Positions 23,901 through 35,900 of a DNA stretch of 64,000 nucleotides are shown one piece after another. The position numbers were made by a program, and so were the translations under genes. The notes beneath the pieces were generated by a model. That model did no database searches and had not been told where the DNA came from. It worked only from the letters and a program-made list of their open reading frames with translations. Numbering within the stretch: position 1 is the first letter of the stretch; each line of letters opens with the position of its first letter. The stretch lies in the NCBI GenBank assembly GCA_036898135.1, contig CM072514.1, positions 83,265,122 to 83,329,121 of the forward strand. The letters run 5' to 3'. The DNA is from Oncomelania hupensis. Lineage: Eukaryota; Mollusca; Gastropoda; Littorinimorpha; Pomatiopsidae.

Positions 23901-26900
23901 TGCCCTCATCTGAGCTCAGTCCTGGGTAACCAGGGATGAACTAGTGCTTGCTGGGAATATTATGGCAGCTGGCACCCACCCATCTGTTACATGCGCACCA
24001 GGATCTTTAAAGTCTGTGCAATAGAATGAGAGCATGCACAGACCAGACCCTGGTTTATACTTTTATCCGAAGAAGTCAACAATCAAATGACTTCTTACCT
24101 CCCCAACGTACTCCATCACAAATGAGCCTTTCTTGATCTTCTGCATGGTCTTGACGCCCCAGCCGCAACTGTTGGCCGTTCGGAAGATGCACACCTTGAA
24201 GTTGCGTCCATTCTGCACCACGCGATTGGGGCAGTCTGGCCCGCACTTGCAGCGCTTGTTGCACTCGTAGATGGGCGTCCCTCGGGGAACTCTCAAACGT
24301 TTCCAATAGTAATAAGCAAATTCGGAGCCGCAGGCCGCACCGCAGCAGGTCTTCCTCTCATCTAAACAACTTTCACACTCGCACCCAATCAGTGGGTCTT
24401 GAGGTATCTCGATGCCTTCTCCTGAACACAAATTGTGGAATAATATTTTATCAGTCAGTGAGGGAGGGAAAACATGGAATGACGGGACTCTCACAAACGG
24501 AATGATTGACAAGCAAAACAAAAGATCAAATATCTTGGTGTTTTTTTTTCTTATTTATTTATTTTTTTTTAATTTTTTAAAATTTTATTTACCTTACTGT
24601 CCCTTTTCCATAGGGAAATTCTGGGCCGCCTCCCCTGGGGAAAGCGTAGTCGCAGCCTGTGGCGCGCCCAAACCCAACCTATCTAACATTAGTTGTGATT
24701 TTGAAATTTTGCTGGGGGAGCCAGTGGTGTTCCTAGGATTAGAGGGCAAGAGGACAAAATGTCCTAAATCATAAAACTAATCGGACATCATGTCCTGACT
24801 ACATAAAACCAATAGGACATTCAGATTGTGAAGCGAACCGATTAATGGTGCTTCTTTAGAAGACAGTGACTGAGAATAAATATGAATAAAGGAAAACAAA
24901 AACTCTGTTGTATAAACAGTTTAAAAACGAGCTCAAAACAGACTGCCCTTTAGCAACACAAAGCTTTTTCTTCGGCGGCATTTTGAGCGTAGTAAGATCG
25001 TTGCAGAAGAAGTATGGTGTCGGTTATTTCCCTTTCAAAAGTGTCGAGAGTTGCGGCCCTTTTGTTGTTCGACGGAATGTACTAAAGAGTGATAATAGTC
25101 TAGCATTGTCCACTATTCAAACTCGTTTTAACGGCTTTGACACTCCAGTTTGTACAGATGTTTCTTGCAGTGACCGCTCTAGTCATAATACTATCGGACA
25201 ATGACCGCTAATTTCGCAATAGAATCGGACATTTGACGGGACACAGGTGTTTGCATTCGGTCATTTTCCAAACGAATCGGACCATGACCGATGTCCGAGG
25301 CCTCGGGACATCACTGGGGAGCAAACCGGTGTACCCGGAGAAAACCCCCCAGACGTTGCCCGAGTCGAAAGTAAATAATATTCGGAGAAACATAACGCCC
25401 AGATGCTGGATCGAACGCACACCTGTCAGGCGCCATTGGTTTCTGGCCTGTGGACAAGGCAAGTTAGTCCAGCCTTAACCCACGTGGCCACAACGCTCGC
25501 TTGCAAAACATCTTTATAATATAATTGATCTCAGCAGCCTTGGTTTTAAAGTGAAAGAAACATATATCACAAAAATGCAGAGTGATGGTTAAAGAGATAT
25601 CATTCATGCATGTGGAATGTTTCAGCAAGATCGTACCTATACAAATAGGTGACTGTCTCTAGCTTGTAGAACAATGTTTTTTGCAGAAACGTTGCAAGTC
25701 TGACTTTTCTTTTAACTAGAAAACCGTCTGTTAAAAGTCTGTTTGCGTGCGCTGCCACATATCATTATGGATACGAATTTTGATCAAACGGCATTACCTG
25801 CTCTATAGTCGTTAATGTAGACAAAGTTTTCCGGTGGACCCTCTAGATCTACGTTATTCTCCACTAAAATAGCAGCTGGGTCTGTGTTGACTGCGTTTAA
25901 CTTTTTCTCCCAGTCCTTCAATGCTGCCTGAATCTCAGCCTTCTTCTGCTGGTAAACCTGCAAACAAATCAATTCAACCATAAACTGATAATAAAATAGT
26001 ATGAAAGCAAGAACAACTGGTGTTTAAATGTTACCCACAGTATACCACTGTACATAATAAGGATTTAGGCAGAGCAACTGTAGGGTGTGAACAAGATTTT
26101 TTGCAGTAGCACACCAGCCCATAACAATATTTTGACAAATTTAAAAAAAAAAATTTTAATTAAGCATCGTTGAAAACAGAACCCCAAAACACACGCAACA
26201 ATGTTTCAACAATTTTTCACAGAAGGGTTAATTATGTGGATAGTTCCTTTTCACCTCTAGGATTGGTAGCCACACCAAGGAACACAGTGGCCAAAAAGTA
26301 AGAAACGAGTGATAAAAATATTAAATAATTTAAAAGCAATAAAATAAATAAATATAACTTATTAATACATTTTTTAAAAATAAAAGCAATGAATAATTCT
26401 GTGTGTATGCGAATAAATAACGAAATAAATAAAATTTATATTGTGAAAAAAAATTTTTTTGTAATAAAAGAATAACGTTAATAAACAATTATTTTAAAAA
26501 ATACCTAAATTTTAAAAATTTAACCATCATTACCTTCTTCTTGGTGTTGGAATAGTTGGGTGCAGTCTTGGAGAACTTAGGTCGCAGCCTCATTTCCCGA
26601 TCGTGGCTCGGTACCAGGCCTTTGTGCACCACCTGCTTAGCGGCAGTGCCACCTACATGATTCTGGTGCATCGTCAGCAGCTTTAGGGGCGTCATCTCTG
26701 CCGAGATTGGCGAACACCACAGCTTGTGAAAGATCTCATCCACCTAGCAAAATGATATTTCACACATAGCAAAAACTTAGAAAAATGTCTAATTGAATCA
26801 TTTACGCTAAGAGATGACTATTTGCTTATATGCCCAAAACATATTTTTTATTTGGTGTCTACTATTTGTGAAAATTGAATCCAAACTTTCATGCACCACC

Positions 26901-29900
26901 ATTCAAAAGGTCACCTGCTATATTAGGGACTGGGTGATTTATCTCCATTAAAAAAACATATATACAGGCACGAAAAAAAAACAAAAACATGGCAGTTGGC
27001 ATTGCGTTGCTCGATGCTAAAAGTGTGCATTGGAGCGTTGTGATGTGTCCCTTTTTATGTGACTTGTGCTGGGCCTGTTGTATCGCTTGACATGTATCGT
27101 GCCTTGTGATCCTGCTGACCAGCGTGATGGGAAGAACTAGAGCTACGCTGCCTTTCAATGCAAACAACAAATCAAAACATTGTCGTCATGGGTTACAACT
27201 ATCCAACTGGCCCGTCTGCACTAAACAGGCAGCCTTGAGGCCAGCTGAGTGTCAGAGATCTATCAAGCATAGGCTAGGTGTTGGCATTTGTCCTCAACCG
27301 CCTCTAACACCCAAGATTGGGGTAAGTGTCGCTTTTGGGCTGCCTATATAACCTTAATAACAGCTAGAAGAATTTCCTTGCAGGCGTTTGCATGGGTCCA
27401 ACTGGCCAAAAGTAAAAAAACGGAAAGGCCGGGGTCCAGGGGCCTCCCTGTGAGGGGCCCAGGGAGGCAACCCCCCCCACCCCCCACCCCCACGGGGATA
27501 ACAAATGACTTTTTAGCATTTGAAGAGTTAATTTTCGAATAGATTTAAAAGGCTCTCTTTCAATTTGAACAAAAGGAACAGTTTGTTATTTTTTACATTT
27601 GAATCTACCTCTGTGACCAAGTCTCCTTCCTTCATCCAAGGCATTTTTTTCTAAGATGAATTCTTTGTAACTTCGTATTGAATCAAATAGCAATGCACAT
27701 CAATAATATAAATAAACAAACACATTTGTTATGTTATTATGATAACAAAGTTTTATTCACAGATCATTTTGCATTTTACAGATTTAAAATCGTGGGTTCG
27801 GGCAAATAGAATAGACCCAACGTTTCCCGGCGTGTCGTAAGAGGCGACTAACAGGGGTGATGTTAGCACGGCATCACTGGGCGAAAGTCTTCTACACAGA
27901 AGTCACCGGCCAGGGCGGAGGAACCTCACGTTACTACAGGTTCAACGACCACGTGCTCAGGGCCAAGGCGAGCCACACTGTATTCATGGATTTCGGCTGG
28001 GGCCAACAGCCTGGAGAGGATTGGGCCCTGCCAGGTCTTTTTTTGCCCAAGACACAACACATGATGAGGCTATCCACTAATTCCATGCCGGATCGGTCGT
28101 CGCCCGGAACAAGGACCGCGCCTTCCGTTGGCCACCAGTACGGAGGTGAAAAGTATGCTACTGATGGACAAATTAGCAAGATCCACACGAGAAACAACAT
28201 CGTCATAGGAACCTGGAATGTCAGGACCCTAACTGCGGAAGGAAAATTAGAAGAACTGGCCCACGAGCTGGACCACTATCGATGGAACGTTCTAGGTATC
28301 AGCGAACTGCGCTGGAAAGGCCTAGGTGAAACAACGACCAGGGTGCGTACTGGTCTTACAAAGTAAAATTCCAGGACTTTTCAAGGGTTTTCCAGACCCA
28401 TAAAAAATTTTCATGGCTGTTTTTTTTCTTGATTGTGTTGCGAATAAATTTCTTTTATAAACTGTTGGCTGGTGTTGCTTACTTTGTTTTATGATAAAAG
28501 AAAAAAATATGTTGAATATCATTACAAATACAAAAATGCACAAATCTTACTGTTATAAGCAGTTGGCTGGTGTTGCTTATTTTTGTTTTATGATAAAAGA
28601 AAAAAATATATGTTGAATATCACTACAAATAAAAAAATGCACTGTGCAGCACACAATCTGAGTTCAGCCCTCTTTTTGTTGAATGATTTTTTTTTCTTTT
28701 CCAGCAGGTTAAGAATTCTTAATCTGGCAAGACTTTTCTTCTCTCTTTTTTTCTCAATTGTCAAGTTCTCCCTTCTTCTCTGTTACGTTGAAACGCGAAT
28801 GGTAGTACGTCGGAAACGTGTACGATAGATCTAATCGTTTCGATTTGCAAAGTATTCAATAATGGAGTTTATTTACCTTTTATTTGAGTTTGCATTGTTG
28901 TTAGGAGAGGCTTTGTATAACGTTGATAATTTTCGTTGGTCGATATTGTCGGAGAATACTCTGGATTTCCTTGTTTACCATCGATCGAAGGTTCGGGACG
29001 ATTGTCGAAGTAAGAGAAGGTTCGGGGTATGTGTGGAGAGATGGATGACGTAAGTCAGTGATGACGATCTTTTATTCGATTGGTGGCAGTGCGTCATTTC
29101 TACTGTATTCGAAATCTTTCCGGAAAAGAGAGAGATTATAAAATTGTGTGCCGCACTGTTGTTGAGAGATAGTAAAGTTGATAGTGATTTGGAAAGTTGC
29201 TGTGAAAGTTGTTGAGTTGAGTTGAGAATTGTATGCAGTTGTTGGTGTGTGCTGAATAAAAGTGGAAAACTTCATACGTCGACTTTGTGACTTGTATGCT
29301 GTTTGGACGGGTTGCGTGAATAAACGAATCTGAGTTACACAACTATCAGGAATTCAAGCATCGGGGCTGAATCAGATACTGATAGAAAACACCATCATCA
29401 AATCGAGTGTAACATTTTGGGGGTCAAGCCGCGATTCACGCCATAGCCAAGGGTTCAACTGCTACAAGCGAGTCAACGTTACGAGAGGCAGTCATCGAGG
29501 GTAGCCGCCAACGAGTTGCGTCGAGAGGGGCCAACATACTGGGACTACATCACCGATAGGTTCGGGTTGACTGCAAGGGCGTGTAGTCGCTGAAGAGTTG
29601 CTTCGTGAGCGAACAACAGATCGGGACTACGTGGCTGCCGCAAGACTACGTCGAGGGACAGTCTCGGAGCTACATCGCCAGTGTTACAGAGAGCGGCGAG
29701 CGGACGTCGCGTCTACTTCAGCACAGGAGCGTGTACATCAACACCAGCGTGGTGCAGCGTCGCATACGACGAGGACAGCGGGGCCTGCGTCAGCGAAGGC
29801 GACTAGTGACAAGCATCAGCGCTACTGCAGAAAGCGTGCTGTTCTAGAACAGTCTAGAAAGGTACAGCACAGTCAAGAACTTTCTAGAAAAAGAACTTTC

Positions 29901-32900
29901 CAGAAAAGAACCTTCTAGAAAAGAACTTTCCAGAAGCATCAAGATGGCTGACTTCTGGCAGAAAGGGATTCAACTGAATCTAAAAGGCAAGCAGCTGACG
30001 GAGTACGTCAAATCCCAGGAGAGAATACAAGAACGAGAATTAGAAGAGCAGCGTCGCCGCGAAGAAAGAGAATTGGAAGAGAAGCGTCTAGAAAAAGAAG
30101 AGCAGCGTCGCCGTGAAGAAAGAGAATTAGAAGAGAAGCGTCTAGAAAAGGAAGAGCAGCGTCGCCGAGAAGAAAGAGAAGAGCGGCGTCAAGAAAGAGA
30201 GATGGAAGAGAGACGATTAGAAGCTGAGCGTCAATACCAGCTAGAGTTGGCGCGTATCCAGAACAATCAGCATGCGCCACAAGCCACCAACGACCATACG
30301 GCTCCAAAATTGCCAGCTTTCGTCGACGGGAAGGACCAGATCGACAGCTATCTGGCGAGATTCGAAAGGTTCGCCGAAAGCTCCAATTGGCAACCTCGAG
30401 ACTGGGCGATTCGACTAAAGGCACTTCTGACAGGGCAAGCGCTCGAAGTTTATACCAGACTGTCGAACGATGACGCCAAAAACTACGACGTCTTGAAAGA
30501 GGCCCTATTGCAGTGCTACAACTTTACAGAGAAGGGCTACCGTAAACGCTTCCGTGAATGCCGGCCTAAGTCAGACGAGACGCCAAAGCAGTTTGTGGAG
30601 CGCCTGTCGTCATATCTACACAAGTGGGTGGAGTTATCAGGCGAAAGCAAGTCTTACGACAGTCTCCATGACCTGATCGTGAAGGAACAATTTCTCAATG
30701 CCTGTCACAAGGACCTAGCGACCCACTTAGAAGAACAAAAGCTGCAGACGCTTAAAGATGTGACTGAGGCTGCTGAAAGATATCTCATCGCTCATGGGAA
30801 AACCCTGGGGTCACCCAGCGCGACGAAACATTTTCAGAAGACTGGAAACCATGTGAACCAGATCCAGGGAAGCCAGACGAGCCAGAGACAGACAGACTCC
30901 ACGCCTCCTCCCAGGGAAGGGCATTCAAGAGGCTGTTTCACTTGCAACGCTACAGACCACAGAGCTTCTAACTGTCCTCAAAACAAAAGTAGCTGACAGC
31001 GGAGCAGTACGGACAACGCAGCGGCGGGCAACCGGCAGAGACGTTTCTCCAATCTACGGCAAACCAGTAGATCTGACCATCAAGTGTGCGGCGGGAGCGT
31101 CATTCTTCCGAGTGAGACCGAGCGCGCAGCTACTCCCGCGGACGTGCAAGAGTGCATAACCGATGGCCAACTTCTCCTTGCCAACGGGAAATCCATCCCC
31201 GTCGTCGCCAGCGCAGCTGTGACCGTACAGAACATGCCTGTTTCCAAGGGACGGGTTGGAAATCATGAAGTGACTGTTTTAAGAGACTCTGGCTGCAGTG
31301 GGGTCATCGTCAGAGAAGACCTAATCGCTAAAGAACAGTTCACTGGCGATTCAAAATGGACACTTATGGCCGACAGCAAATGTGTGAGAGCGCCAGTTGC
31401 GAAGATTCATGTCAACACCCCTTTCTACATAGGCGAAGTCGAAGCGGTTTGCCTGAAGAAGCCGCTGTACGATTTGATGATCGGGAATATCGACGGCGCG
31501 AGACGACCCGACGACCCCGATCCAGAGTGGAGTCCTGCCTCAACCCAACACGTCGAAGTTGTGGAGGAGGATCCATTGCCGTTTCCCGATGGAGACCTTA
31601 CAGAGCTGCTACGGGACAATGTGGTTACTCCGGCTCAGCCCTGCCGACCAGAGATCGTCAGTGCTGTTACTACCAGGGCCCAGGCCAAGAGAGACAAGAC
31701 GTCTACGCCACTGAAGGTCGCCGACAACTCTAAAGCTGCCATCGTGGACAGAGATAAGCTGATCCAGCTCCAGGAAGATGATAGTACTTTAAACAAGTAC
31801 AGGAACCGCCAAGACCACGTGACCAAGGGCAGTGGCACGGTCTATTTCGAGGTGAAGGCCAAGATCCTGTACAGAATCTTCCAGCATCCGAGGGTCAACG
31901 GAGGTAAACCACTACGTCAAGTCTTGGTACCATTACCCCTAAGGCGCCAGGTGATGGAAGTAGCGCATGACTCAATCATGGGAGGTCACCTGGGCATCAA
32001 GAAGACGTCGGATAGAATCCAGGCGGTGTTCTACTGGCCAGGACTTCATGCGGACGTCAGCCGTTTCTGCCGATCATGTGACATTTGCCAGAAGACCATA
32101 CCTCGAGGAAGGGTCCCGAAAGTGCCTATGCAGAGGATGCCTCTGATCGACCGACCTTTCAAGAGGGTGGCCTTAGACTTAATCGGCGAAATAAGACCTC
32201 CGAGTGAAGAAGGTCATCGATGGGTACTGACTTTAGTGGACTATGCGACTTGGTACCCAGAAGCAGTGCCTCTGAAGAAGATTGACACTGAGACTGTTGC
32301 AGAGGCGCTAGTGGACATGTTCAGTAGACTTGGAGTGCCTGAAGAAATTCTGACAGACCTCGGGACGCAGTTCGTCTCTGACTGCATGAAGGAGGTCAAC
32401 AGACTGCTGAGCATCCGGCATTTAACTACGACACCCTACCATCCAATGTGCAACGGGCTTGTCGAGAAGTTCAATGCTACGCTGAAGTCCACCCTGAAGA
32501 AACTGTGCAGCGAGCAGCCCAGACAATGGCATCGCTACATCAACGCCCTACTTTTCGCCTACAGAGAAGTGCCGCAGGAGTCCACCGGCTTTTCTCCGTT
32601 CGAGCTGCTGTACGGAAGAACCATCCGAGGGCCGATGCACATCCTAAAAGAACTGTGGACGAAAGAAGTAGACACCCCAGAGGTGAAGAACAGCTACCAG
32701 TACGTGTTTGAGCTACGGGAGAAGCTTGAGCAGACTCTCGATATAGCCAGAGAAAACCTGAAGAAGTCCCAAGACTGTGGAAAGCACTACTACGATCGTA
32801 GGGCTGTGAACAGGAAGTTCAAACCTGGCAACAAAGTGCTGGTGCTGCTACCTACTGATCACAATAAGTTGCTGATGCAGTGGAAAGGCCCGTACGAAGT

Positions 32901-35900
32901 GGAGACCGTGGTGGGGATCAACGACTACAAGGTGAAGGTCGGTCAGCATTCCAAGATATACCACGCCAACCTCCTTAAGCTGTACGTGGAAAGGCCATCA
33001 GAGACTGTGCACGCAGCCACAGCAGCTGTGACCGACAACAGCTTTAACAGCGAAGAACTGTTGGAACTTGGAGACTTCCACAGCAAAGGCATCGATGATG
33101 TTAAGCTAGGACCGAGCTTGACGCAAGGTCAAAAGTTGGAGCTCAAGGACCTTATGGGCGAGTTTCCCCATAACTTCAGTGATGTCCCAGGCTCTACGAC
33201 TTTGGTCGAACATGAAGTCCACACCCAGACCTGGAAGGAGCATCTGCAGACCTTGAGGGAGCTGTTCCACCGTCCCGCAGAAGCCAACCTGATCGTGAGA
33301 CCCAGCAAGTGCATCCTGGGAGCTGACAACGTCGACTGCGTCGGACATCCGACGGAAGAAGGAGACAACGGAGGATGCACTGACTCCAGGAAAACCCACA
33401 TGATTGTCGTCTTTGACCCTGGGCCGATGACAACCGCAACTGACGAGGGCGACGTTTCCTTGCGGATGAAAGATCATTGACTGTGTGGACGAACTAAGAA
33501 TATTGGTAATGACAGACTTGAAAATGAAAAACGTTGATTGGGTAAATGAACTGTGAACATTGACAGTATCCAGAAAGATTTGCAGATGAGAAACATTGAC
33601 TCTGTGTAAATGATCTGTGAACATTGACAGTATCCAGAAAGACTTGCAGATGAGAAACTTTGACTCTGTGTGAATGAACTGTGAACATTGACAATATCCA
33701 GACAGATTTGAAGATGATTGATTGATTGATTTATTGTTGCTTTAGGTCCAGCGGACTCTTCCGAGCCAAATCAGGACCGGACAACCCCCGATCCGCATAA
33801 AAGATCTGCCGAAACAACCCTAGTGGGAAAATTGAATGCCCTCCACCGGCCAGTCACTTTACAATAAAGACATCCCACGCGGGGGACGGCTGAGGGTTGA
33901 CCTCAACTACGCGAACACCCCGGTTACAAAAACAAAATAGAATACAACCATCATTATAAATCATCAACAAAACACATACATATAAAATGCCTATAGTGCA
34001 AAATAATACAATCATAGGAAGCCCTAGTGACCACCCGGCAGAAAGCGTCCAACACTCCCAAGCTGATCCAACAGACCTCATACACAAACAAGGAGTCTTG
34101 TCCAGGAAGAGTTTTCAAGAAAAAAGGTAGGTCATTGATCTAGCGAAGAAGAAGAAGAAAGTATAGCAGAGTGATAGGACAGATCAGGAATGGGAAAGAG
34201 CAAATGATGAAGACAGCGACAGTGGGAATTTAAAGCACTAAATTTCCAGAAAGTGGGGATACTATTTATACTGAAACCCCCGGCACTCCAACGGGGGGGA
34301 ACTGTTGCCGCAGTGAATTAGTCATGCCTACAAAGGCAAGACAGGTTTTCAACTGGGGCTTTCACTGTTCCCTTTATAGGTTAGAACAATCTACAGTGAC
34401 AAGATTGCTCATGACCCCAAGGGGTATTTGAAGATGAAAACCATTGACTCTGTGTGAATGAACTGAGAACGTTGATAGTGTTCAGACAGGCTGAAATAAG
34501 TCTTAATTCTGTACATTGTTTGTGAATTACGTTTCAACGTTGTTGAAAGAAATTGGGTAAATTTCTTCTTGAGTGGGGGGTTATGTTACGTTGAAACGCG
34601 AATGGTAGTACGTCGGAAACGTGTACGATAGATCTAATCGTTTCGATTTGCAAAGTATTCAATAATGGAGTTTATTTACCTTTGATTTGAGTTTGCATTG
34701 TTGTTAGGAGAGGCTTTGTATAACGTTGATAATTTTCGTTGGTCGATATTGTCGGAGAATACTCTGGATTTCCTTGTTTACCATCGATCGAAGGTTCGGG
34801 ACGATTGTCGAAGTAAGAGAAGGTTCGGGGTATGTGTGGAGAGATGGATGACGTAAGTCAGTGATGACGATCTTTTATTCGATTGGTGGCAGTGCGTCAT
34901 TTCTACTGTATTCGAAATCTTTCCGGAAAAGAGAGAGATTATAAAATTGTGTGCCGCACTGTTGTTGAGAGATAGTAAAGTTGTTGATAGTGATTTGGAA
35001 AGTTGCTGTGAAAGTTGTTGAGTTGAGTTGAGAATTGTATGCAGTTGTTGGTGTGTGCTGAATAAAAGTGGAAAACTTCATACGTCGACTTTGTGACTTG
35101 TATGCTGTTTGGACGGGTTGCGTGAATAAACGAATCTGAGTTACACAACTATCAGGAATTCAAGCATCGGGGCTGAATCAGATACTGATAGAAAACACCA
35201 TCATCGAATCGAGTGTAACATTCTCTTTTGCTGATTTTCTCATTGCATTTGATTTTGCCAGCAGTTTAATGTCACACTTGTTTTCAGCTTTTTGAGCATA
35301 TTCATCTGCAGAATGCACAAGAGACTTCCACATTTCCTCAAATTGGGTAAATTTCTTCTTGAGTGGCGGGTTATGTTACGTTGAAACGTGAAGGATAATA
35401 TGCCGGAAACGCACACGATAGATCTAATCGTTTCGCTTTGCAAAGTTTTCAATAACAGAGTGTAGTTACCTTTGATTTGAGTTTGCATTGTTGTTAGAAG
35501 AAGCTTTGTATAACGTTGATAATTTTCGTTAGTCAATATTATTGGAGAATTCTCTAGATCTGCTTGTTTACTGTCGATAGAACTTCGCGCTATTTGAGAA
35601 CATTCTTGGACAGAAAGGAAAGTTGTATGACGTAAGTCAGTGATGAAAACGGAAGTTCTAGACTAGCCAATTAGTGAATGGAATGATTCATATGAGCCTC
35701 ACGCTGCGAGTCCACTGAGCTATAAATAGCTCTAGTGCAATCGCCACAAACTGGAAACAGCCTCTCTCTCTCTCTCTCTCTCTCCCTTGCCCGCTCGCTC
35801 GGCGACGCTCGCTAACGAACGAGCTACGTTATTTCTAAATTCCAGGGTTTTCCATGATAAGTAATGAAATTCCAGGATTTTCAAGGCCTGGAAAAGCAAT

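Larger units (their letters stand above)
28781..35220 (+). mobile_element. Gypsy-type LTR retrotransposon copy 2, lacking RT core and RNase H
   Basis: LTRs 28781-29414 and 34584-35220 with 5-bp target duplication TTCTC (28776-28780, 35221-35225). The LTRs differ by about two substitutions and one 3-bp indel, so the insertion is recent. gag, protease and integrase are nearly intact. The RT core is removed by an in-frame deletion of 480 bp relative to copy 1, and RNase H is gone. A 0.7 kb repeat is inserted at 33718-34425. Confidence 0.95.

Noticed and set aside
24908..25204. 98-codon plus-strand frame inside the 24722-25316 element
   Set aside because: No recognised transposase motif. The length is within chance expectation.
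22318..34087. 77-codon minus-strand frame found in two 0.7 kb repeat copies
   Set aside because: The two copies are nearly identical overall, and the older copy at 12966 does not keep the frame, so conservation reflects recent copying.
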